DNA of 10,145 nucleotides from positions 1 to 10,145 of the forward strand of contig DGRR01000051.1 in the NCBI GenBank assembly GCA_002389995.1, written 5' to 3'. The position numbers and the translations under genes are program-made. The stretch comes from Ruminococcus sp. UBA4383. Its GTDB lineage: Bacteria > Bacillota > Clostridia > Oscillospirales > Ruminococcaceae. Positions 1-7,098 of this stretch are shown here, in pieces (within the stretch, counting starts at the first letter, position 1; every line of letters starts with the position of its first letter). Below the pieces are notes generated by a model. The model worked only from the letters and a program-made list of their open reading frames with translations. It made no database searches and was not told the origin of the DNA.

Positions 1-382
1 AAACAACGTATTGAGTGCCGTTTACTATAACTTGCTGATGTAAAGGCGAATGTGGAAATGAATTAGACGAACAAGTATATGTTTTTATCCTTTTATGATT
101 TTCGACATTTGTTAGTTGCTCAGCAATGTGATATATGGAAATATCTGATGAAAAATCTAATTCGTCTTTCGTAATACATTTTTTTATCTCGTTGCTAAGC
201 ATATTGTATTCAATATAATCATCTAAATCATTAATATCATTACATTCGTAACATAAATTGTCTACATAATCATAGCATTCGATACTTCTGATTTTATACA
301 CTATAGACAGCAAACCTACAGCCAGAATAACAAGTATAGAATACTTTATTATTTTTTCCTTTTTAAAGAAATCTAATCTCAT
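1..382 (-). CDS. Small membrane-anchored protein of unknown function (3' end cut by window edge)
   Basis: An open frame of 127 codons starts with ATG at 382 and runs off the left edge without a stop. A good ribosome binding site, GGAGG at 390-394, lies 7 nt upstream of the ATG. The protein begins with a short basic stretch (MRLDFFKKEK), then one hydrophobic helix at about residues 12-30, so it is probably anchored in the membrane with the rest outside. The visible part beyond the helix is acidic, rich in Asp, Asn and Tyr, with a cysteine-containing patch (residues about 35-47). No family is recognised. The ATG overlaps the stop of the short upstream frame as ATGA, which suggests translational coupling in a former operon. 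The region is visibly more AT-rich than ftsK, consistent with accessory or acquired DNA (inference). Confidence 0.7.
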   Translation of the reverse strand, partial: MRLDFFKKEKIIKYSILVILAVGLLSIVYKIRSIECYDYVDNLCYECNDINDLDDYIEYNMLSNEIKKCITKDELDFSSDISIYHIAEQLTNVENHKRIKTYTCSSNSFPHSPLHQQVIVNGTQYVV

Positions 383-471
383 TTAAATTCCTCCACCGTG
401 TCAGTATGTGGATTATATCTAATAATAATATTGTTTTCATAATCGCTTGAAACAGCGATAATTCCTCTATT
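379..471 (-). pseudogene. C-terminal stub of a lost gene, abutting the ftsK stop codons
   Basis: Directly after the two tandem TAA stops of ftsK (475-477, 472-474) the same frame stays open for 30 codons until TGA at 379-381. No ATG, GTG or TTG start with a ribosome binding site precedes it. The peptide reads like a true protein end (IIAVSSDYENN, then RYNPHTDT, then VEEFK) and overlaps the next gene's ATG by ATGA, with the GGAGG site for that gene inside it. This is the usual architecture of the end of a real gene in an operon. I infer that the 5' part was removed when this DNA was joined to the end of ftsK. It could instead be chance. Confidence 0.45.
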
Positions 472-474
472 TTA

Positions 475-3063
475 TTATTCCTCCATTCGCAGTTTTCTCT
501 CATCATACTGTAATTTTGACATAAGTACTTTTCTTGGCTTTGCGCCCTCACTCGGACCTACAACGCCTTTTTCTTCAAGTTCGTCCATGATACGGGCAGC
601 CCTTGCATAGCCGAGTTTGAGTTTTCTCTGGAGCATTGAAGTTGAAATCTGTCCGAGATTGACGGCAACTTCAATTGCCCTCTCGATATAATCCTCATCA
701 CTGCCGATTTCAAAACCGCTGTCGGTATAATTATCGTGGTCATTTTTTGACTGCGGGGTATAGCTTTCAACTTCCTGCATGATACTTCTGTCGTATTCTC
801 CGCCGCCTGCATGAGACTTGATATAATCAAGAGTAGCGGCTATATCCTTATTTGAGGCAAAACAGCCCTGAACACGCAGGGGGTCTGTTGAACCTATCGG
901 GAGATAGAGCATATCACCGTTTCCGAGGAGTTTATCCGCACCGCCCTGATCAATGATAGTTCTTGAATCGACCTGCGACATAACCGATAATGCTATACGG
1001 CTTGGGATATTCGCCTTGATAAGACCTGTTATAACGTCAGTGGTAGGTCTTTGAGTAGCAACTACAAGGTGCATACCTGCCGCACGACCCATTTGTGCAA
1101 GTCGGCATATTGAATCTTCAACTTCATTTTTAGCAACAAGCATCATATCCGCAAGTTCATCAATAAATATAACTATCTGCGGCATGGGCGGAAATTCCTT
1201 GTCCTCATCGGCAAGCTGATTATATGATTTAAGGTCATTTGCACCTACATCTGCAAAGGTCTGATATCTTCTCATCATTTCATTTACTGCCCAGTTAAGC
1301 GCACCTGCCGCCTTTTTTGCATCTGTGACTATCGGAATGAGAAGCTGAGGTATACCCTCAAATACTTTAAATTCAACGATTTTCGGGTCTATAAGTATAA
1401 ATTTCACTTCATCGGGAGAAGCGTTGTATAATATGCTCATAATTATTGAACGTGTACATACGGATTTACCTGAACCCGTAGTACCTGCTATGATAACGTG
1501 GGGCATTTTGGCGATATCACCGAGGATTATATTTCCTGCGATATCTTTTCCGACTGCAAAGGTTAGTTTACTTTTTGAATTGCGGAACTCGTCCGAGCCG
1601 ATTATTTCCCTTATGGTAACAGTATCCTTATTTTCGTTCGGAACTTCGATACCTATAACGGATTTCCCCGGAACAGGTGCTTCTATACGCACACCTTTTG
1701 CGGCAAGATTCAGTGCTATATCGTCCTCAAGACCTCTGATTTTCGATACTTTAACGCCGATTCCGGGCTGTATTTCATATCTTGTTATAGAAGGGCCACG
1801 GAATATATTTTTAATTTTTACTTCAACGTTAAAGCTTTTGAGAGTATTTACTATTATATCAGCTTTTTCACGCATTTCGGACATTGCTTCAATGCCGTTT
1901 GTATCGTCCGAGGGAGGCGAAAGGAGTTCAATATTCGGGAGTACATATACAGTTTCCTGAAAGTCCTTATTTTCTTTTTTGTTATTTTGTTTTCCATTGT
2001 TGAGAATAAGATTTTTCTTTTTCTTCTCATCAGCGGCACGTTTTATAAGTTTTTCGAGGTTATCATCAGACTGATTATCCTCGTTTTTATTTTTTTTCTT
2101 TTCGGGAGGAGGAGCAAAAGTGCTGCTGCTCTGATTTTCCTCTATGGGAATATCAATCATGAATCCGGTATCATCATGGACAATCTTTTTTTCCTTTATG
2201 CCCTTTATTTTTTCCGACAATGAACTGTCATGATTTTCAGGCTCACTGAAAAAATCAGGTACAGGGTCTATACTATCTGAAAATTGCTCACGGTTATTGA
2301 CAAGTTCGATAGCTTCAAGGTCTGCATCAAAATCTGCACGTTCCTGTTCATCGTCATAATCGTCATCATCGAAAGCCTCATAAAAGTCTCCGCCGTTTAC
2401 CATTGTCTGCAATCCCTCGACAGATTTTCCGATAAATCTGAACGGTTTCAGAAGCATTTCAAAAAACTGCGTTATTCCTATTCCTTTGAAAAGCATAAAA
2501 AGCACGCAGAATAATATAATTGCAACTATTCTTGCTCCTAATGAGCCGAGTGTCAGAAGCAGAAGTCCTGCTATCGGAAAAGATGCAAGTCCTCCTCCGT
2601 TCTGTTCCGCACCTTGTTTATAAAGTTCACTGATATAACTTCCGAAGCTGTCCCCCGGAATTTCGCCCACATAGAATATCTGTACCGCAGCACTTGCAAG
2701 CAGGGCGATTAAAACTCCGAAAAATGTTTTCTGTTTAAGGTCTTCATCTGTTTTTTCCTTGCCTATGCTGACAGCTACCATCATCAGTATAAAAGGCACT
2801 ATAAGGGCAGATATGCCGAACATTCCCCACATGAACTTATGCAGGAAATTCCAGCCTTCCGTCCCCGGAATCGCAACCATAAGGAGCATGGTAAATCCCA
2901 CAGCAAAGAGTATAACAGAATTTGTTCTGTTTTTCTTATTTTTTATAGCCTCATATTCTTTCACGGCATCGGGTTTTTCTTCTTTGGGTTTGCTGTCCTT
3001 TTTATCATCTTTCTTATCATTATCGTTATTTTCAGATGATTTTTTCTTTTTCTTTTCAGCCAT
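475..3063 (-). CDS. ftsK: DNA translocase FtsK/SpoIIIE
   Basis: This 862-aa protein is an ATP-driven DNA pump that moves chromosomal DNA through the closing septum at division or sporulation. Domains in order: a very charged Lys/Asp-rich N-terminus (1-46); a membrane domain with helices at about 48-65, 77-99, 114-131 and one or two within 162-193; an acidic then Lys/Asn-rich linker (about 215-370); the alpha domain (about 375-500); the RecA-like motor with Walker A GTTGSGKS at 527-534 and Walker B IVIFIDEL at 630-637 (Asp635, Glu636); and a C-terminal winged-helix gamma domain (about 790-850), which in this family reads oriented DNA motifs. The start ATG has an AAGGAAGG site just upstream. 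The gene follows tepA after 12 bp, and the tepA stop overlaps this ribosome binding site region, so the two are co-transcribed. The sequence does not decide between an FtsK (vegetative) and a SpoIIIE (sporulation) role. All expected parts are intact. Confidence 0.97.
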   Translation of the reverse strand: MAEKKKKKSSENNDNDKKDDKKDSKPKEEKPDAVKEYEAIKNKKNRTNSVILFAVGFTMLLMVAIPGTEGWNFLHKFMWGMFGISALIVPFILMMVAVSIGKEKTDEDLKQKTFFGVLIALLASAAVQIFYVGEIPGDSFGSYISELYKQGAEQNGGGLASFPIAGLLLLTLGSLGARIVAIILFCVLFMLFKGIGITQFFEMLLKPFRFIGKSVEGLQTMVNGGDFYEAFDDDDYDDEQERADFDADLEAIELVNNREQFSDSIDPVPDFFSEPENHDSSLSEKIKGIKEKKIVHDDTGFMIDIPIEENQSSSTFAPPPEKKKNKNEDNQSDDNLEKLIKRAADEKKKKNLILNNGKQNNKKENKDFQETVYVLPNIELLSPPSDDTNGIEAMSEMREKADIIVNTLKSFNVEVKIKNIFRGPSITRYEIQPGIGVKVSKIRGLEDDIALNLAAKGVRIEAPVPGKSVIGIEVPNENKDTVTIREIIGSDEFRNSKSKLTFAVGKDIAGNIILGDIAKMPHVIIAGTTGSGKSVCTRSIIMSILYNASPDEVKFILIDPKIVEFKVFEGIPQLLIPIVTDAKKAAGALNWAVNEMMRRYQTFADVGANDLKSYNQLADEDKEFPPMPQIVIFIDELADMMLVAKNEVEDSICRLAQMGRAAGMHLVVATQRPTTDVITGLIKANIPSRIALSVMSQVDSRTIIDQGGADKLLGNGDMLYLPIGSTDPLRVQGCFASNKDIAATLDYIKSHAGGGEYDRSIMQEVESYTPQSKNDHDNYTDSGFEIGSDEDYIERAIEVAVNLGQISTSMLQRKLKLGYARAARIMDELEEKGVVGPSEGAKPRKVLMSKLQYDERKLRMEE

Positions 3064-3075
3064 TGTTACCTTCCT

Positions 3076-3753
3076 TTAAGTATATCGCATTTTGGTATCT
3101 TCAATCATTTTATACAGGCAGTCCATAGCATCACCCAGCCCTCCGAGTTCGTCTATAAGACCGAGCCGAACGGCATCTTCACCCTCTATTACAGTACCGA
3201 CATCGAGGACAAGTTCCTCAGTATTCATCATTAAATTTCTCAAATCGCTTTCAATAACACGGCTGTTATCGGTTATGAAGTGTATTATTCTGTCCTGCAT
3301 TTTCTCAAAATATGAGAGAGTCTGCGGAACTCCGAGGACAGTTCCGTTCATTCTTACGGGGTGAATGGTCATGGAGGCGGACGGGACTATGAATGAATGT
3401 TTTGCACTCACCGCAAGAGGTACACCTATTGAATGACCTCCGCCCACTACTATTGAGACAGTAGGGGTTTTCATACCTGCTATGAGTTCGGCAATTGCAA
3501 GTCCTGCCTCGACATCTCCGCCGACAGTATTGAGTATTATCAGCAGACCTTCAACGCTTCTGTCCTGTTCAATTGCGACAAGTGCAGGGATTATATGTTC
3601 ATATTTGGTAGTTTTATTGGTTTCACCGAGTACATAGTGACCTTCTATCTGTCCTATGACAGAAAGGCAGTGTATCAGATGCTTTGAATTTTGTGAAACG
3701 CTGTCGCCTGTATCCTGAGTTTCTGACTTATCTTTTTCCTCAATATCTTTCAT
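3076..3753 (-). CDS. tepA: ClpP-class serine protease-like protein, TepA family
   Basis: The 225-aa protein belongs to the ClpP/crotonase-like serine peptidase fold. Visible hallmarks are the NTVGGDVEAG strand-turn, the nucleophile-type motif GGGHSIG (Ser108) and the ASMTIHP histidine motif (His131), ending in the typical GLIDELGG segment. The third (Asp) member of a ClpP triad is not obvious: the position I would align with it appears to be Gly, so peptidase activity should not be assumed. In Bacillus the TepA (translocation-enhancing) gene lies just upstream of spoIIIE, as here, though the small ylzJ gene found between them in B. subtilis is missing. I chose the ATG at 3753 because AAGGAGA (3761-3767) sits at correct spacing. 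An in-frame ATG 15 codons upstream (3798) has no such site. It is the first gene of the operon behind the 3822-3850 promoter. Confidence 0.88.
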   Translation of the reverse strand: MKDIEEKDKSETQDTGDSVSQNSKHLIHCLSVIGQIEGHYVLGETNKTTKYEHIIPALVAIEQDRSVEGLLIILNTVGGDVEAGLAIAELIAGMKTPTVSIVVGGGHSIGVPLAVSAKHSFIVPSASMTIHPVRMNGTVLGVPQTLSYFEKMQDRIIHFITDNSRVIESDLRNLMMNTEELVLDVGTVIEGEDAVRLGLIDELGGLGDAMDCLYKMIEDTKMRYT

Positions 3754-3821
3754 ATGCAAATCTCCTTGTGAAAAAATCATCGGGATAATTATATGCATTT
3801 CATGAAAAGATATACACTATT

Positions 3822-3850
3822 ATTATACAATATCCGATACTCAAAGTCAA
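3822..3850 (-). promoter_or_regulatory. Sigma-A type promoter for tepA-ftsK
   Basis: On the minus strand, TTGACT (3845-3850) and a perfect TATAAT (3822-3827) are separated by exactly 17 bp. This predicts a start near 3815 and a leader of about 60 nt before the tepA ATG. The -35 box directly abuts the T-run of the upstream gene's terminator. Confidence 0.88.
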
Positions 3851-3884
3851 TAAAAAACAGCATGGAATTTTAAATACCATGCTG
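3851..3884 (-). terminator. Rho-independent terminator after the 189-aa gene
   Basis: Inverted arms CAGCATGG (3858-3865) and CCATGCTG (3877-3884) form an 8-bp GC-containing stem. On the minus strand the stem is followed immediately by TTTTTTA. It lies 15 bp past the stop of the 3900-4469 gene and insulates the tepA-ftsK promoter. Confidence 0.88.
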
Positions 3885-3899
3885 AAAGATGTAATCAAT

Positions 3900-4469
3900 T
3901 CATGACAAATCAAGTGTATTTATACCGATTCCGCTGAGTTTAAGCTGAAAGTCAAGGAAATCTTTTTTGTTTTTCCCTGAAAGAATTTTACCTTCATCAA
4001 AATAAACAAACAGCTCAATAAATTCCGAAAAGAAATGAAAATACGGCGGTTTTGCAGTAATATTCCTTTCGTGTGAATCAAAGTATTCCCAGAAAAATGC
4101 TGACCAGTCATTGAAAATTATTTTTTGTCTGTCAATGCTTTTGATATCGGAATATTTTTTCTCAAACGGTTTCCAGTATTTGAAGCGGTATCCGTCCTCA
4201 GGCTCACCGATTTCATAGCCGAGTGCATCTGTAAGTTTTTCTTTAAGCAGTTTATACCATTCATTCCAGATTTTTTCGGGCATATCTCCTGATATCTGTA
4301 TACCGCCTGCCTCGACCGAAGCTGTCAGATTTATATTATCTCCGACCCAGTGAGGGAAAGATTTTTCTTCACTGTCCCAGTACGGCATTGATTCATAAAC
4401 CGTACCTATTCTGTCCCATACATCTTTCGGGGCGGAATAGTGTATATTAAGGCAAATATCATGATTCAT
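3900..4469 (-). CDS. Hypothetical protein, 189 aa, soluble
   Basis: Unrecognised. The ATG at 4469 has a good AGGAGA ribosome binding site about 7 nt upstream. The protein has no signal peptide or membrane helix and is strikingly rich in aromatic residues, with Trp/Tyr/Phe clusters such as PHWVGDN, WNEWYKLL, FKYWKPF and WSAFFWEYF. The first half alternates short strand-like and helical stretches, with VEAGGIQISGDMPEKIW looking like a strand-turn-helix, and the second half is mostly hydrophobic/aromatic. It is probably a small cytoplasmic alpha/beta protein. It begins only 15-18 bp after the terminator of the zinc-ribbon gene and no credible promoter fits in that gap, so expression may depend on read-through. 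It ends in its own strong terminator. An immunity-type role is possible for such orphans, but nothing here supports it specifically. Confidence 0.8.
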   Translation of the reverse strand: MNHDICLNIHYSAPKDVWDRIGTVYESMPYWDSEEKSFPHWVGDNINLTASVEAGGIQISGDMPEKIWNEWYKLLKEKLTDALGYEIGEPEDGYRFKYWKPFEKKYSDIKSIDRQKIIFNDWSAFFWEYFDSHERNITAKPPYFHFFSEFIELFVYFDEGKILSGKNKKDFLDFQLKLSGIGINTLDLS

Positions 4470-4483
4470 AGAAATCTCCTGTT

Positions 4484-4516
4484 ATAAAAAAGGCTTTTCA
4501 GAACGAAAAGCCTTTT
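4484..4516 (-). terminator. Rho-independent terminator after the zinc-ribbon gene
   Basis: A perfect 12-bp stem with arms at 4488-4499 and 4505-4516 (AAAAGGCTTTTC and its complement) has the 5-nt loop 4500-4504. On the minus strand it is followed by a T-rich tail. The tail ends only a few bases before the ribosome binding site of the 3900-4469 gene. The A/T ends make it potentially bidirectional. Confidence 0.9.
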
Positions 4517-4526
4517 AAAAATTCAA

Positions 4527-5048
4527 TTAAAATGCAGAATTTGTATCGTCTGTATTTTCTGCGCTTTCTTCATCAACGGGTGAACCGCATTTGTCGCAGA
4601 ATTTTGAACCGTCAACGACAGGCGCACCGCATGATGAACAGAATCTTGAAGCCTGAGTTTCGGGCTGAGTTTCAGCGGGAATTTCTATTTTAGCACCGCA
4701 CTTGTCGCAGAATTTAGCATCTTTGGCGATACTTGCACCGCATGAGGGGCAGGCTGCCTTGTCGTCCATAGCTGCAAGCTGGTCTTTAAGGCTTCCGATT
4801 TTGGCAGTATTGTCGTTGATTACCTGATAAAGCTCGATAAATTCCTGACTGTCGGGGTTTGCATTGAAATATCTCTTGCCGATTTCGATATAGGCATCTT
4901 TTATACCTGTTTCGAGGTTAGAAATTTCTCTTTTGAGGTTTGATTTTTCCTGAAGCTTTTTAGCACCGTCCGAAGCTGATTTTACGCCTTTCATCACAGA
5001 ATCGCCTGCTTTGTCGGCAAAATCCTTAAACTTATCCATAAATCCCAT
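4527..5048 (-). CDS. Double zinc-ribbon protein with helical N-terminus
   Basis: A 173-aa protein. The N-terminal 100 residues look helical and amphipathic (FMDKFKDFADKAGDSVMKG, then a probable coiled coil to about residue 96). Two treble zinc ribbons follow: CPSCG...FCDKCG (Cys100, 103, 114, 117) and FCSSCG...FCDKCG (Cys137, 140, 151, 154). The two are joined by a Pro/Thr/Gln-rich linker, and the tail is acidic. Proteins of this layout are common in Clostridia and mostly uncharacterised. The ribbons probably bind structural zinc for protein or nucleic-acid contacts (inference). I chose ATG 5048 because GGAGG lies 8 nt upstream; the in-frame ATG at 5066 has no site. It is monocistronic, with promoter 5085-5113 and terminator 4484-4516. 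Confidence 0.88.
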   Translation of the reverse strand: MGFMDKFKDFADKAGDSVMKGVKSASDGAKKLQEKSNLKREISNLETGIKDAYIEIGKRYFNANPDSQEFIELYQVINDNTAKIGSLKDQLAAMDDKAACPSCGASIAKDAKFCDKCGAKIEIPAETQPETQASRFCSSCGAPVVDGSKFCDKCGSPVDEESAENTDDTNSAF

Positions 5049-5084
5049 AATTATGACCTCCGTCAAAAAAATTTTACAATAGAC

Positions 5085-5113
5085 ATTATATCACATAAAA
5101 TCGTATTAGTCAA
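5085..5113 (-). promoter_or_regulatory. Sigma-A type promoter for the zinc-ribbon gene
   Basis: Minus-strand TTGACT (5108-5113), a 17-bp spacer, then TATAAT (5085-5090). The predicted start is near 5078, about 30 nt before the chosen ATG at 5048. The predicted start lies downstream of the alternative upstream ATG at 5066 only by a few bases, so the shorter start is preferred on its ribosome binding site. Confidence 0.88.
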
Positions 5114-5155
5114 CCATTTTTTTATATTTACTATATAATTTCAATAATTTTTATT

Positions 5156-6418
5156 TCATATGCTTACAAGTTCAAGAGCCTGCAAGGCACGCATAGCTGC
5201 TGCGGAAAAATCACTGCATACCGTTGAATAGAGTGTCATAAGCGGAGCGTGCATGGAGATATTGTCGCCCTTTTCACATTCCATGACAATTCCTGCGGTC
5301 ATGTCTATATCGTCATCTTTGCTTATGCGTCCTGCTCCGAGGAGGAGTGATGCCATACCGAGTTCCTGACTGTCTATCGAAACGACTTTCACATCACGGG
5401 ACGCTCTTATTGTATGTTTGAAACGAGCCTGCGGAAGAAGTGAAACATCATCGCAGATTCTCTCATCACCGCCGTGCAGACGGACGGTTTCCCTGAATAT
5501 TTCGAGGGCTTTTCCCGATGATATTGCATTTTCAGCCATTTCCGCACATTCCTGAATACTTCCCTTTCCGCAGAGTTCGAGCATATTTGCGGTAAGCTGT
5601 ATACATATATTGTAGAGTCTGCCCTTTTTCTTACCCTGCAATATTTCGACAGCTTCTTTTACTTCGAGGGCATTTCCGATATTATTTCCGAGGGGGCTGT
5701 CCATATCCGTAACCAATGCACGGCATTTTTTACCTGCGGCATTTCCGACTTTTTCCATAAGCCTTGCAAGCTTGTCGGCATCTTCGGGAGTTTTCATAAA
5801 CGCACCCGAACCGCATTTAACGTCAAGAAGGATACAATCCGCATTGAGGGCGAGTTTTTTGCTCATGATGCTTGAACATATAAGCGGGATACTGTCAACA
5901 GTACCGCTTGAATTTCGCAGGGCATATATTTTCTTATCCGCAGGACAGAGATTTCTGCTCTGTGATATTATGGAAAATCCTGTTTCGTTCACGATACGGA
6001 AAAATTCATCTTCGGGAAGTTCCGTCCTGTAACCCTTTATGCTTTCGAGCTTGTCGATAGTTCCGCCCGTATGTCCCAGACCCCTGCCTGACATTTTCGG
6101 AACGGCTATTCCGCAGGCTGCCGCAGCAGGTCCTATAATCAGGCTTGTCTTATCGCCTACACCGCCTGTGCTGTGCTTGTCAGCGGTTATATTCCCTATA
6201 CTGCTGAGGTCGAGTTTATCGCCGCTGTCACGCATAGCAAGTGTGAGGGAAACAGTTTCTTCCTCTGTGAGTCCGTTGAGGCATACCGCCATAAGCCATG
6301 CCGACATCTGATAGTCGGGGATTTCGCCTTTTGTATAGTTTTCGATGAGCCATACAATTTCCCCGTCCGTGAGCGGGACTGAATTTTTTGTTTTGTTTAT
6401 TATATCAATAATATTCAT
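5156..6418 (-). CDS. pdp: Pyrimidine-nucleoside phosphorylase
   Basis: Reversibly splits uridine, thymidine and deoxyuridine with phosphate into base and (deoxy)ribose-1-phosphate, in cytoplasmic pyrimidine salvage. The 420-aa protein carries the family signature SGRGLGHTGGTIDKLES (110-126), the phosphate loop KHSTGG (Lys81, Ser83) and the base-binding set Ser110, Arg168, Ser183, Lys187. These positions match my memory of Bacillus-type enzymes. Lys108 stands where E. coli-type thymidine phosphorylase has Met, which favours the broad-specificity PyNP type over DeoA. The C-terminal domain includes TAGIVMECEKGD (about 374-385). The usual length is about 430-440, so it is slightly short at the C-terminus, but no key residue is lost. 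The start has AGGAGGTG about 6 nt upstream. It has its own promoter and no other nucleoside salvage genes beside it. Confidence 0.95.
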   Translation of the reverse strand: MNIIDIINKTKNSVPLTDGEIVWLIENYTKGEIPDYQMSAWLMAVCLNGLTEEETVSLTLAMRDSGDKLDLSSIGNITADKHSTGGVGDKTSLIIGPAAAACGIAVPKMSGRGLGHTGGTIDKLESIKGYRTELPEDEFFRIVNETGFSIISQSRNLCPADKKIYALRNSSGTVDSIPLICSSIMSKKLALNADCILLDVKCGSGAFMKTPEDADKLARLMEKVGNAAGKKCRALVTDMDSPLGNNIGNALEVKEAVEILQGKKKGRLYNICIQLTANMLELCGKGSIQECAEMAENAISSGKALEIFRETVRLHGGDERICDDVSLLPQARFKHTIRASRDVKVVSIDSQELGMASLLLGAGRISKDDDIDMTAGIVMECEKGDNISMHAPLMTLYSTVCSDFSAAAMRALQALELVSI

Positions 6419-6454
6419 GCTGCACCTCCTGCCGCCGCAAATTTATACAAATAT

Positions 6455-6483
6455 ATTTTACCATATTTATTATAAAATTTCAA
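6455..6483 (-). promoter_or_regulatory. Sigma-A type promoter for the nucleoside phosphorylase
   Basis: Minus-strand TTGAAA (6478-6483), a 17-bp spacer, and TAAAAT (6455-6460) lie in the AT-rich gap after the bofA-like gene. The predicted start near 6448 gives a leader of about 30 nt. No terminator for the upstream cluster is seen in this gap, so read-through from it is also likely. Confidence 0.75.
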
Positions 6484-6500
6484 GTATTTTCATAAATTTT

Positions 6501-6755
6501 CTATAAAAAATTCAATATTACAAGGCATACCACAAAAGGTACTCCGAGTACGGCACTTCCGCATATATTGAATGTATTCAGCGGAATATCCGCACCTATC
6601 ATGAATCCGTACTTATTCACAAGGACAAGGGCAATAAATCCCGTTGTCGCACCGAATATGAATGAAATTATTTTTCTTTTGCGTCGTCTGAAATATTCAA
6701 GCATTATCAGAACTGCTGCGGCGCATATTCCGTAAAATAAAGTTTCAGTTTCCAT
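6501..6755 (-). CDS. bofA: BofA-family pro-sigma-K processing inhibitor-like protein
   Basis: An 84-aa membrane protein. Helix 1 is at about residues 5-20, a basic loop RRRKRK follows, then helix 2 (about 30-46) and a C-terminal hydrophobic segment. The diagnostic part is the C-terminal pattern IPLNTFN followed by VLGVPFV, which matches the BofA family's G-x-x-IPINPxT...GxLGIPG block. In Bacillus, BofA holds the SpoIVFB intramembrane protease inactive in the mother-cell-side membrane of the forespore until sigma-K is needed. Length fits the family (about 85-90). GGAGG lies 6 nt before the ATG. It is the last gene of a four-gene cluster, 12 bp after the previous stop. In B. subtilis bofA follows recR, so this context differs. 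Family assignment is by motif only. Confidence 0.75.
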   Translation of the reverse strand: METETLFYGICAAAVLIMLEYFRRRKRKIISFIFGATTGFIALVLVNKYGFMIGADIPLNTFNICGSAVLGVPFVVCLVILNFL

Positions 6756-6767
6756 ATTTTTCCTCCG

Positions 6768-7040
6768 TTACAGCATTATGTATCCGAGGGCAATTATAAG
6801 TTTTTTATCCGCACCCTCCCTTATAAGCATGAGAATTATTGCGGCAATCAGAAGCTTATCAGGGTCTTTGCCGTCAGAGAGAATTTTGTTTAAAATTCCT
6901 GAAATCCCTTTGAAATCTCTTTTTTCCTCCTGTGGCATCACAGGCGGTAAATCAATTCTTTTTGTCTCCTCGGAATGGGAATATTTTCCGTATGGTGTGC
7001 AGTCGTTTTCAATATCATCTTTCATCTGCCGCCTGTCCAT
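6768..7040 (-). CDS. Small hypothetical protein, 90 aa, hydrophobic C-terminus
   Basis: Unrecognised family. The N-terminal half is charged and hydrophilic (MDRRQMKDDIEND...) with a Pro-rich turn (LPPVMPQEE). A short helix GILNKILSDGKD follows, and the C-terminus is strongly hydrophobic in two blocks, LLIAAIILMLI and LIIALGYIML, around the charged break REGADKK. The end could be a membrane hairpin or a hydrophobic helical core. I chose the ATG at 7040 for its GGAGGG site (7046-7051) at 5-nt spacing. The longer in-frame start at 7202 would overlap the upstream gene and gives a Cys-rich, non-protein-like extension. It lies inside the cluster that ends with bofA. The leader just upstream contains competing hairpins that may control its translation. 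Confidence 0.75.
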   Translation of the reverse strand: MDRRQMKDDIENDCTPYGKYSHSEETKRIDLPPVMPQEEKRDFKGISGILNKILSDGKDPDKLLIAAIILMLIREGADKKLIIALGYIML

Positions 7041-7090
7041 AGTATCCCTCCAACAATAAAATACTATGCAGGGGCATAGTATCCCCCTGC
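7038..7090 (-). promoter_or_regulatory. Leader with mutually exclusive hairpins over a start codon
   Basis: On the transcript, three helices compete: (A) GCAGGGG/CCCCTGC (7084-7090 with 7068-7074, 9-nt loop); (B) a perfect 9-bp ATACTATGC/GCATAGTAT (7074-7082 with 7061-7069, loop CCCT), followed by TTTATTG; (C) an 8-bp pairing of the same central arm (7061-7068) with 7038-7045, which covers the start codon of the 90-aa gene and puts its GGAGGG site in the loop. GGGATACTATG is present twice (7038-7048, 7075-7085). This could be a translational switch, a weak intercistronic terminator, or a duplicated translation start. Regulation is inferred; the base pairing is seen. Confidence 0.5.
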
Positions 7091-7098
7091 AAGGATAT

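Noticed and set aside
363..551. 62-codon minus-strand frame with ATG start overlapping the end of ftsK
   Set aside because: It overlaps the conserved C-terminus of ftsK in another frame, has no ribosome binding site and has no protein-like features.
1424..1960. 178-codon plus-strand frame inside ftsK
   Set aside because: It is antisense to the conserved motor domain, lacks a ribosome binding site and owes its openness to ftsK codon composition.
5772..6382. Plus-strand frames of 69-90 codons inside the nucleoside phosphorylase gene
   Set aside because: They lie antisense to signature motifs of a clearly intact enzyme, with no start signals.
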